Part shown: positions 6,073 through 11,387 of the stretch, in pieces | Position numbering within the stretch: position 1 is the first letter of the stretch | How the letters are laid out: each line of letters opens with the position of its first letter | NCBI GenBank assembly: GCA_012267605.1 | Contig: JAAXGF010000380.1 | Span: 1 to 11,387, forward strand | DNA from: Alphaproteobacteria bacterium | GTDB lineage: Bacteria > Pseudomonadota > Alphaproteobacteria > JAAXGF01 | Direction of reading: 5' to 3' | Length of the DNA stretch: 11,387 nucleotides | Program-made: the position numbers and the translations under genes | The notes under the pieces: model-generated | What the model saw: only the letters and a program-made list of their open reading frames with translations | What the model was told of the DNA's origin: nothing | Database searches by the model: none

Positions 6073-6092
6073 ACGTTGGTGAGGTCGGGGAA

Positions 6093-6181
6093 GGTTGTCC
6101 CCCTCTGTAAGAGGCGGGGGTTGAAAACTTGATATTGGGGGTGATTTTTCGCAACTTGGCGGTAGGTGCTGGGTTGTCCCC
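6093..6181 (+). repeat. 10-bp direct repeat pair in the putative origin
   Basis: GGTTGTCCCC occurs at 6093-6102 and again at 6172-6181. The first copy starts the C-arm of a hairpin (6099-6105 with 6111-6118). The repeat contains TTGTCC, one base from the TTATCC half of a DnaA box, so it could be a low-affinity initiator site. This is inference. Confidence 0.35.
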
Positions 6182-6225
6182 GCGATATGGAGGTTTTCCT
6201 CGAAGCCTGTGGACTGGTGGAACGT

Positions 6226-7089
6226 ATGAAGCGATTTGATCTTCATTTAGTATCGGACTCGACGGGAGAGACGGTCATCACTATGGCGCGTGCTGCGGTT
6301 TCCCAATATGACGGTGTCGAAGCTGTGGAACATCTATGGTCCATGGTACGAACCCGACACCAGGTCGAACAGGTGATAGCCGGCGTGTCAGCTCATCCGG
6401 GTATTGTTTTGTTCACGCTTGTTGATAGCGATCTGCGGCGGCTTCTGGAAAATGGCTGTCGTGACTTGAGGGTGCCGACAGTTAGAGTTCTGGAACCGGT
6501 TTTGTCAGTATTGGGGGTTTATCTTGGTTTAGAAAGTCGTGCAGAGCCAGGGCGACAGCACGCTTTAGACGCTGGGTATTTCAGCCGTATCGACGCGATG
6601 CAATTCGTGCTCGATCACGATGATGGTCAAATGACGGATGATCTTCATCGCGCCGATGTCGTGCTGGTCGGGCCTTCTCGTACCTCCAAGACTCCCACGT
6701 GCTTTTATTTGGCCAACCGGGGCATCAAGGCCGCAAACGTGCCTATCGTACCCGAAATGCCTCTATCTATTGATCCGGTGAAGCTCGAAGGATGTTTTGT
6801 CATCGGTTTGATCGCCAGTGCGGATCGATTGGTCCAAGTTAGGCGGAATCGTTTGCAGCTTCTGAATGAAGAAACTGAGACGAATTATGTCGACCTACCC
6901 AGCGTGCGCGAGGAAGTCATCGCTGCGCGGCGAACGTACGCCGCAAACGCATGGCCGATGATCGACGTTACACGGCGTTCCATCGAAGAGGTCGCAGCCG
7001 CAATTTTGCAACTCCATAGTCGCTATCTCGGAAAGGAAGACTTTATCGACCCCGCTGAGACTTGCGCGCCTTCGTCGTTCGAAACATGA
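6226..7089 (+). CDS. Pyruvate,water/phosphate dikinase regulatory protein (PPSR, DUF299 family)
   Basis: PPSR proteins are bifunctional. They phosphorylate a threonine of PEP synthase or pyruvate phosphate dikinase using ADP and remove it by phosphorolysis, switching gluconeogenic PEP synthesis. From the chosen start the protein has 287 residues, close to the usual 270-280. The family start L-H-L-V-S-D-S-T-G-E-T is at 6-16, Y-F-S-R-I-D-A-M-Q-F at 118-127, the P-loop-like G-P-S-R-T-S-K-T-P-T at 149-158 and W-P-M-I-D-V-T-R-R-S-I-E-E at 243-255. ATG 6226 was chosen because homologues begin a few residues before L-H-L-V-S-D-S. In-frame ATG 6187 and GTG 6166 would add residues and intrude on the origin. 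This is the first gene on its side of the origin, as in Caulobacter. Its TGA overlaps the maf ATG. Whether the target is PpsA or PpdK cannot be told. Confidence 0.92.
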   Translation: MKRFDLHLVSDSTGETVITMARAAVSQYDGVEAVEHLWSMVRTRHQVEQVIAGVSAHPGIVLFTLVDSDLRRLLENGCRDLRVPTVRVLEPVLSVLGVYLGLESRAEPGRQHALDAGYFSRIDAMQFVLDHDDGQMTDDLHRADVVLVGPSRTSKTPTCFYLANRGIKAANVPIVPEMPLSIDPVKLEGCFVIGLIASADRLVQVRRNRLQLLNEETETNYVDLPSVREEVIAARRTYAANAWPMIDVTRRSIEEVAAAILQLHSRYLGKEDFIDPAETCAPSSFET

Positions 7090-7697
7090 CGTCGCTCGAT
7101 GTACCAAACGTCGTTCTCGCCTCATCGAGCGCGGCTCGGGCAACGATGCTGCAACAGGCTGGGATCGAGTTCGTCACTGATCCTGCCACTATCGACGAGG
7201 AGGAAATTCGCCGGGCATTTCGCGCGGATGGTGGCAATGCGAGGGATGCGGCTCATCTATTGGCGGAGATGAAGGCGGTTCAAGTATCGCACCGACACCC
7301 AGAGAGATTGGTTATCGGAGCTGATCAAATTCTTGATTGCGCGGGGGTTTGGTTCGACAAACCGCGGGATACGGATCGCCTTCGTGCAGATTTGCTGGCG
7401 TTGCGCGGTTGTGTTCACTACCAAATCAGTGCGGCTTGTGCAGCCCGGAATGGTGCGCCCATATGGCGCCACGACTGCAAAGCTCGCTTGGTTATGCGGC
7501 GCTTTTCAGATCAGTTCCTAGATCAATACCTTGCCATCGCCGGCGCGAAAGTCTTGGATGCTGCTGGCGGCTACCATTTGGAAGGTTTTGGTGTGCAGCT
7601 CTTTTCAGAGATCGACGGTGATTATTTCACCGTCCTGGGAATGCCCCTACTGGCTGTGCTTGCGTTCTTGCGCGAGCACCACGTCGTTGGCGCGTGA
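7086..7697 (+). CDS. maf: Maf-family nucleoside triphosphate pyrophosphatase
   Basis: Maf proteins hydrolyse non-canonical or excess nucleoside triphosphates to monophosphate and pyrophosphate. This 203-residue protein has the N-terminal L-A-S-S-S-A-A-R segment (11-18, with the S-x-x-R binding motif), D-E-E near 37-40, the catalytic G-A-D-Q (78-81), D-K-P (91-93), Y-H-L-E-G-F-G (163-169) and the closing V-L-G-M-P-L-L (183-189). The G-A-D-Q form is closer to the YceF (m7GTP-acting) type than to the G-A-D-T form of YhdE, but substrate assignment from this is tentative. ATG 7086 overlaps the preceding stop as ATGA, and the stop overlaps the GTG start of aroE, so translation is coupled on both sides. 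An in-frame upstream start at 7062 is less likely. Confidence 0.92.
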   Translation: MTSLDVPNVVLASSSAARATMLQQAGIEFVTDPATIDEEEIRRAFRADGGNARDAAHLLAEMKAVQVSHRHPERLVIGADQILDCAGVWFDKPRDTDRLRADLLALRGCVHYQISAACAARNGAPIWRHDCKARLVMRRFSDQFLDQYLAIAGAKVLDAAGGYHLEGFGVQLFSEIDGDYFTVLGMPLLAVLAFLREHHVVGA

Positions 7698-8590
7698 CCC
7701 AGCCACGGGATTTGTTGGTGGCGGATTCGGTTCCGTCTCGGTCGGTCCCCAGCGGCGCGGCGCGCGTGGCAGGGGTGGTCGGTTGGCCGGTGCGTCATTC
7801 TCTGTCACCCCGCCTCCATGGCTATTGGCTTCAGAGGTACGGTATCGATGGTGCTTACATACCGCTGGCAGTTGCGCCGGACAACTTTCGCCGTTGTTTG
7901 CGCGCGCTTCCCGATATGGGTTTTGCTGGCGTGAACGTCACCATCCCCCACAAAGAGGCCGCCCTCGACGAGGTTGACAAGTTGACTGAACGTGCCCGGC
8001 GCATAGGCGCGGTGAACACGGTCACTGTCACCGACGATGGCAAGTTGCATGGAGATAATACCGACGCGTTCGGTTTCGCCCAAAGCCTGGCTGAGGCGGT
8101 GCCGGATTGGCAGGGAAAGGGCGAACATGCGGTGATCCTGGGTGCTGGCGGCGCGGCGCGGGCCGTCTGCGTGGCGCTTATCGAGGCCGGAATCGGCGAA
8201 ATTCGTCTGGTCAACCGAACTGGTGGCCGTGCCGATTCCCTGGCCAAGGATCTTGAGGGTGCAATCACAGTATGGCCGTGGGAATACCGTTCCGAGGCGC
8301 TTGAAGACACCACAATTCTGGTCAACACCACAACCCTCGGAATGGGCGGCGAAGGCGAACTCAAAATCGAGTTGTCGTACTTATCGGCGGACGCCGTGGT
8401 TTGCGATATCGTCTACGTACCGTTGCGCACCAAACTCCTGCGCGCCGCCGATGCGAGAGGGAACGCGATCGTGGATGGTCTCGGCATGCTGTTGCACCAA
8501 GCGCGTCCAGGATTTGCGGCATGGTTTGGCACCGAACCTCGCGTGAGTGAGAACTTGCGCCGTTTTCTCATCCAGGGTCGGCGTGGCTGA
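7694..8590 (+). CDS. aroE: Shikimate dehydrogenase (NADP+)
   Basis: AroE reduces 3-dehydroshikimate to shikimate with NADPH in the chorismate pathway. The 298-residue protein has H-S-L-S-P-R-L-H (35-42) for shikimate binding, N-V-T-I-P-H-K-E (81-88) with the catalytic Lys87, G-A-V-N-T (105-109), G-D-N-T-D-A-F-G (120-127) with Asp124, the NADP-binding G-A-G-G-A-A-R-A (150-157), V-N-R-T (173-176), N-T-T-T-L-G-M (211-217) and D-G-L-G-M-L-L-H-Q-A (261-270). All catalytic residues are present. About 20 residues before the conserved core make it slightly longer than average. The GTG start overlaps the maf stop by four bases (GTGA), and the 3' end overlaps coaE by eight bases. Confidence 0.96.
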   Translation: MTQPRDLLVADSVPSRSVPSGAARVAGVVGWPVRHSLSPRLHGYWLQRYGIDGAYIPLAVAPDNFRRCLRALPDMGFAGVNVTIPHKEAALDEVDKLTERARRIGAVNTVTVTDDGKLHGDNTDAFGFAQSLAEAVPDWQGKGEHAVILGAGGAARAVCVALIEAGIGEIRLVNRTGGRADSLAKDLEGAITVWPWEYRSEALEDTTILVNTTTLGMGGEGELKIELSYLSADAVVCDIVYVPLRTKLLRAADARGNAIVDGLGMLLHQARPGFAAWFGTEPRVSENLRRFLIQGRRG

Positions 8591-9242
8591 ACCCGTGGTC
8601 ATCTTGGGTTTGACCGGATCGATTGGTACGGGCAAGACTTTTGCGGCGCGGACCTTTGCCCGGGCGGGTGCTACGATTTTCGACGCCGACGCCGTGGTTC
8701 ATAGTCTGTTGGCGCCCGGGGGTACTGCCGTGGCCGCCGTCGGTGCGGCGTTTCCCGAAGTCGTGCGTCGGGGTCCCGGTGGCCCATGGGCCGATCGATC
8801 GGGTCTCGCCGACCGGGTTTTCGCCGACGGCGAGGCGTTAGCTCGCCTCGAGGCTATTCTGCATCCGCTTACTGAGGCTGCCCGTGCGCGATTTCTCCGT
8901 CACGCCGCCGCCAGCCGCCGCCGGCTGGCGGTTGTCGACGTGCCCTTGCTGTTTGAAACGGGTGGCGAACGCCAATGCGACGCTGTTGTTTTGGTGACAG
9001 CGCCGTTGTTCTTGCAAACCCAGCGGGTGTTGCGCCGGCCGGGCATGACGTCGGCACGGCTGGACGGGATTCGCCGCCGACAGTTGTCCCAGGCAGAGAA
9101 ATCCCGGCGGGCAACCTATGTCGTGCGAAGCGGGCTCGGGTTTCGTCCCACCTTGCGTGCGGTGTGCCGAATCGTGCGGCAATTGCGTTACCGGCGGGGC
9201 GTGAAGTGGCCCCCTCGGGGCGCGGCGCTGCGTAGGCCCTGA
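8583..9242 (+). CDS. coaE: Dephospho-CoA kinase
   Basis: CoaE phosphorylates the 3' hydroxyl of dephospho-CoA, the last step of coenzyme A synthesis. The 219-residue product has the Walker A G-S-I-G-T-G-K-T (12-19), the D-A-D motif (34-36), D-R-S-G-L-A-D-R-V-F (71-80), H-P-L (94-96), V-D-V-P-L-L-F-E (118-125) and the lid-region R-R-P-G-M-T (151-156). About 15 residues past the normal kinase end (from roughly 205) are Arg- and Pro-rich and look like a poorly conserved tail. GTG 8583 was chosen because it lies eight bases inside aroE with AGGG five bases upstream. The in-frame GTG at 8547 would add 12 atypical residues. The gene is notably GC-rich (sampled lines 68 to 77% G+C) compared with rho. 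Confidence 0.94.
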   Translation: MAEPVVILGLTGSIGTGKTFAARTFARAGATIFDADAVVHSLLAPGGTAVAAVGAAFPEVVRRGPGGPWADRSGLADRVFADGEALARLEAILHPLTEAARARFLRHAAASRRRLAVVDVPLLFETGGERQCDAVVLVTAPLFLQTQRVLRRPGMTSARLDGIRRRQLSQAEKSRRATYVVRSGLGFRPTLRAVCRIVRQLRYRRGVKWPPRGAALRRP

Positions 9243-9244
9243 CA

Positions 9245-9925
9245 ATGCGCGAAATCGTTCTTGATACCGAAACCACCGGGCTCGATCCGGGACAGGGACA
9301 CCGCGTGGTCGAGATAGGCTGTATAGAGCTGATGAATCAAATCCCCACCGGTCGAGAGTTTCAGAAATATGTGAACCCCGAGCGGGAGATGCCCGAAGCG
9401 GCGTTTCGCGTTCATGGTCTGTCGAGTGAATTTCTCGCAGGCCATCCGATCTTCGCCGAGATTGTCGAGGACTTTCTCGCATTCGTCGGCGATGCTCGCC
9501 TGGTGATTCATAACGCTGCTTTCGATCTTGGCTTCCTGAACGCCGAGTTTACACGTCTCGGTATGGACCCAATGCCCACTGAGAGGGCAGTCGATACGGT
9601 CGGCTTGGCGCGCAAGCGCTTTCCTGGCGCCCAAGCCAACCTCGATGCCCTGTGCCGACGCTTCAATATCTCGATCGAGGCACGCAAGGATGCCCACGGT
9701 GCCCTTCTGGACGCCAAACTGTTAGCGGATGTCTACCTCGAACTTCTCGGCGGTCGCCAGCCCGGCCTGGTGCTCGACACCGCCTCCGCGCCAGCTGCCA
9801 CACCCGACCGCCCGGCCCCGAGCAAAGCGCGTCCCCCACGCCCCCATCCTCCCATCGACCCTGAGGAACTGGCTCGCCATGAGGCCATGGTGGCGAAGCT
9901 GAAAAATCCGATCTGGAAGGCGTAG
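9245..9925 (+). CDS. dnaQ: DNA polymerase III epsilon subunit (3'-5' proofreading exonuclease)
   Basis: DnaQ supplies proofreading for the replicative polymerase. The 226-residue protein has ExoI D-T-E-T-T-G (7-12, Asp7 and Glu9), ExoII H-N-A-A-F-D-L-G-F-L (89-98, Asp94) and ExoIII-epsilon H-G-A-L-L-D-A-K-L-L-A-D (151-162, His151 and Asp156), so the metal-binding DEDDh set is complete. A Pro/Ala-rich linker (about 181-206) leads to a short C-terminal helix, the part that in E. coli contacts the polymerase alpha subunit. The ATG follows the coaE stop by two bases. It is the last gene of the five-gene operon. Confidence 0.96.
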   Translation: MREIVLDTETTGLDPGQGHRVVEIGCIELMNQIPTGREFQKYVNPEREMPEAAFRVHGLSSEFLAGHPIFAEIVEDFLAFVGDARLVIHNAAFDLGFLNAEFTRLGMDPMPTERAVDTVGLARKRFPGAQANLDALCRRFNISIEARKDAHGALLDAKLLADVYLELLGGRQPGLVLDTASAPAATPDRPAPSKARPPRPHPPIDPEELARHEAMVAKLKNPIWKA

Positions 9926-10185
9926 AGGGAAAGATGCCGGCTAAGGCGCGTCTGGGTTTGTTGAGCTCGGTCCCCGCCAAACCCTCGGCGAACTGTCCGG
10001 TGAAATGTTTTCCACCCAGGTGGAAGGGGGCGCTTGATGCGGGTGCAAGAAGGTCAAATCGGAAAACCCTTGTCACCAAAAGGTCATGGTTCTGTCACAA
10101 GAACCACACACCCGTCTCCGACATTTAGATCAAAGGGGCTCGTCTCCTCCCCTGGTTAGCCCCCTTAGCCAGTACCCCACCCCTA
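9926..10185. other. Non-coding 3' region of the dnaQ operon with hairpins
   Basis: No frame here resembles a protein family. Three inverted repeats are visible: TTCCAC/GTGGAA (10010-10015 with 10020-10025), a perfect seven-base TGGTTCT/AGAACCA (10087-10093 with 10100-10106, six-base loop), and CTGGTTA/TAGCCAG (10152-10158 with 10166-10172, one wobble pair). None is followed by a T-run. They could shape a long 3' untranslated region or belong to a small RNA ending at the terminator at 10186-10215. I see no tRNA cloverleaf. Confidence 0.4.
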
Positions 10186-10215
10186 GGGGCCGTTTTCAAG
10201 CGGCTCCATTTTTTT
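10186..10215 (+). terminator. Intrinsic terminator
   Basis: GGGGCCG (10186-10192) pairs with CGGCTCC (10201-10207), with one wobble pair and an eight-base loop. Then come one A and seven T residues (10209-10215). It points rightward and would end transcription of the PPSR-to-dnaQ operon, about 260 bp after dnaQ. Confidence 0.75.
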
Positions 10216-10636
10216 GGGCTTCCCTTGCCCTTCTTACCCGCTGTTCGGTGGGTCCCTCCTGGGCTTGTCCACGGGCAAGAAACTGGCAACCCACCCCACC
10301 GGCGTAAGGCAGTAAATGGGGTAAAAGCGGACGCAATGGGAGGCACCCCCGTTGGTCCGGTTCTAGCCAAAAAGAGCCGTTCAGAAAGAAGAATTGTGCG
10401 GCTCGGGGAACACGGTCCTCAGGGTCGTTTGTACCGCGCTGCAACCTGGGATTGTTCGCTCTCGGCATTGGGTATTCGTACTCATTTACATCGCCCACCG
10501 ATCCAACTAAATGTTTGACATACTAGTTTACATACTTCTGCAGAATAGACCGTGCGGAAGTATTCACATTATGGCGGCTGGTGAAGGCTCAGTCGTGCGG
10601 TCGACAAATAATTCGGGCGAAGGGAGAATGTTTTCA
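10216..10636. other. Intergenic region upstream of the lipoprotein gene
   Basis: I recognise no gene between the terminator and the lipoprotein gene. Several frames on both strands are open by chance. Close to the gene there is a consensus -35-like TTGACA (10515-10520) without a good -10 at 16 to 18 bp, and a 10-bp palindrome TTCTGCAGAA (10536-10545). Either could belong to the lipoprotein promoter, but I cannot define one. AGGGAG at 10621-10626 is the likely Shine-Dalgarno for the start at 10637. Confidence 0.4.
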
Positions 10637-11332
10637 ATGTCCAAAATCCGCTATTTGACTGTTTTTTTCGGCTTGGCGCTTCTTGTCGGGTGCGCTGGTC
10701 AAAACCCGGTTGGCGATCCGACCGTGAGGGTTGAGAACGTTAAGAAATCCGGCTTTCTCGCCGACTACTCCATGCTCAGGCCTGGCGCCGAAGGAGAGAC
10801 GACTCATGTTTATTGGAATGAGGGCGCCGATTTCGCCACGTACAAGGCCGTCATCATTGACCCGGTAACCATTTGGTTGGCGCCTGGCTCCAGCCTCAAA
10901 GACGTGCCGCCGAAGGAACGTCTACAGTTGGCGAACGTATTTCATGCGGCCCTGGTTAATGAGCTCAGTAAGGATTTCCGAATCGTAAATAGTCCAGGAC
11001 CGGGAACGATGCGCGTCCGTGTCGCCCTTACTGGTGCCGAAGAGTCGACGCCGGCGCTGGACACGATTTCCACCTACATTCCGCAGGCCAGGATGCTCCA
11101 GGCCGCTGTAACCGTGGGTTCTGACACCGCCGGGTTCGTCGGCGAAGCGACTGCGGAAGGAGAGGTTCGCGATTCTCAAACCGGGGAGCTCCTCGCCGCT
11201 GGTGTCGACCGACGCGCGGGCACCAAGGCCATCGGGGACAGTACCTTCGATTCGTGGGGTGACGCCCGGGATGCATTTGTCGCTTGGGCACAACAATTCA
11301 GCGCCAATCTCAAGAAGCGGCAGGGTGGTTGA
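10637..11332 (+). CDS. DUF3313-like lipoprotein
   Basis: This is a predicted lipoprotein of unknown function. The N-terminus (M-S-K-I-R, a hydrophobic core, then L-L-V-G-C) is a type II signal peptide with the lipidated cysteine at residue 19, so the mature protein should be membrane-anchored, probably in the outer membrane. The remainder (F-L-x-D-Y-S-M-L, then Y-I/V-D-P-V near V-I-I-D-P-V-T-I-W, a long amphipathic middle, and a C-terminal segment rich in A-x-W) resembles the DUF3313 family of proteobacterial lipoproteins. At 231 residues it has the usual size. ATG 10637 is preferred because AGGGAG lies ten bases upstream. ATG 10628, three codons earlier, is too close to that site, and an in-frame ATG at 10511 would bury the signal peptide. 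It looks monocistronic, with no informative neighbour. Confidence 0.8.
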   Translation: MSKIRYLTVFFGLALLVGCAGQNPVGDPTVRVENVKKSGFLADYSMLRPGAEGETTHVYWNEGADFATYKAVIIDPVTIWLAPGSSLKDVPPKERLQLANVFHAALVNELSKDFRIVNSPGPGTMRVRVALTGAEESTPALDTISTYIPQARMLQAAVTVGSDTAGFVGEATAEGEVRDSQTGELLAAGVDRRAGTKAIGDSTFDSWGDARDAFVAWAQQFSANLKKRQGG

Positions 11333-11387
11333 TCGATAGGTGGCTACGTAGCTCGTGAATCAGGATGAGTATTTGCCTTGGCGCTTT
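11333..11387. other. Window end, no feature seen
   Basis: Fifty-five bases follow the lipoprotein stop. I see no terminator hairpin or start of a further gene. Confidence 0.4.

Larger units (their letters stand above)
5703..6225. other. Putative chromosomal replication origin (oriC) between hemE and the PPSR gene
   Basis: The gap lies between two divergent conserved blocks whose arrangement marks the origin in Caulobacter and Rickettsia. The + strand has 52 C and 23 G in 5701-5850 but 118 G and 46 C in 5851-6180, an abrupt skew reversal that fits diverging forks. At the switch, 5841-5880 is 80% A+T, suitable for duplex unwinding, and a DnaA-like 9-mer follows four bases later. Further DnaA-like 9-mers, two GANTC methylation-type sites (5812-5816, 5897-5901), small hairpins (5754-5766, 5930-5941, 6099-6118) and a 10-bp direct repeat are present. 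No paired CtrA sites (TTAA-N7-TTAA) were found. Function is inferred from synteny and composition. Confidence 0.8.

Noticed and set aside
6166..6225. Upstream GTG (6166) or ATG (6187) as start of the PPSR protein
   Set aside because: They add 13 to 20 residues before the conserved start of the family, have no clear ribosome site, and would run into the origin.
5703..6225. CtrA-type sites (TTAA-N7-TTAA) in the origin
   Set aside because: Only isolated TTAA occurrences were found, with no correctly spaced pair.
7855..8364. Minus-strand open frame of 169 codons inside aroE
   Set aside because: It is a shadow of aroE. Its Ser/Pro/Arg-rich composition is typical of antisense GC-rich translation.
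8838..9482. Long minus-strand open frame (214 codons) opposite coaE and dnaQ
   Set aside because: It lies antisense to two genes with complete catalytic motifs, has no family features, and is explained by GC-rich codon bias.
9188..9697. Minus-strand open frame of 169 codons opposite dnaQ
   Set aside because: It is a shadow of dnaQ, whose three exonuclease motifs are intact on the plus strand.
9926..10510. tRNA or CRISPR array in the large intergenic region
   Set aside because: No cloverleaf arms or regularly spaced repeats are visible. The inverted repeats are short and unrelated to each other.
10515..10545. Full promoter for the lipoprotein gene from TTGACA at 10515
   Set aside because: No acceptable -10 hexamer lies 16 to 18 bp downstream. 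The nearest AT-rich hexamer is 21 to 22 bp away.

Overview
This window looks like the chromosomal replication-origin neighbourhood of an alphaproteobacterium, possibly Rhodospirillales-like. A leftward block, hemE-hemH-hemJ-rho, and a rightward block, PPSR-maf-aroE-coaE-dnaQ, diverge from a 523-bp intergenic region. This is the conserved arrangement described around the origins of Caulobacter and Rickettsia (hemE / origin / first gene on the other side). The intergenic region behaves like an origin. The + strand is C-rich on its left (52 C, 23 G in 5701-5850) and G-rich on its right (118 G, 46 C in 5851-6180). The switch sits at a 40-bp block that is 80% A+T, followed by a DnaA-box-like 9-mer. 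All nine core genes are transcribed away from it, along with the expected forks.

Layout. (1) 1-1680 is mosaic accessory DNA. It holds an IS66-type transposase OrfA scrap, a truncated RepC-like plasmid initiator on the minus strand with an apparently intact repABC-type control leader (counter-transcribed RNA promoter, terminator and a three-part Shine-Dalgarno switch), and the last ~67 codons of a quinone oxidoreductase gene. (2) 1684-5702, minus strand: rho with its own promoter and a structured leader, preceded by an overlapping hemE-hemH-hemJ operon for the late steps of haem synthesis. (3) 5703-6225: putative oriC. (4) 6226-9925, plus strand: a tightly packed PPSR-maf-aroE-coaE-dnaQ operon. 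(5) 9926-10636: about 700 bp without a convincing gene, containing one good intrinsic terminator and several small hairpins. (6) 10637-11332: a DUF3313-like lipoprotein gene.

The origin core is conserved, but its usual alphaproteobacterial flanks are not seen. On the rho side one would expect mnmE-mnmG-rsmG-parA-parB, and plasmid and transposon debris lies there instead. On the dnaQ side secB and relatives are often found, and here there is non-coding sequence and a lipoprotein gene. The most unusual signal is the repABC-type antisense-RNA attenuator beside the chromosomal origin cluster. Its control RNA elements look intact while repA, repB and the C-terminal half of repC are missing.
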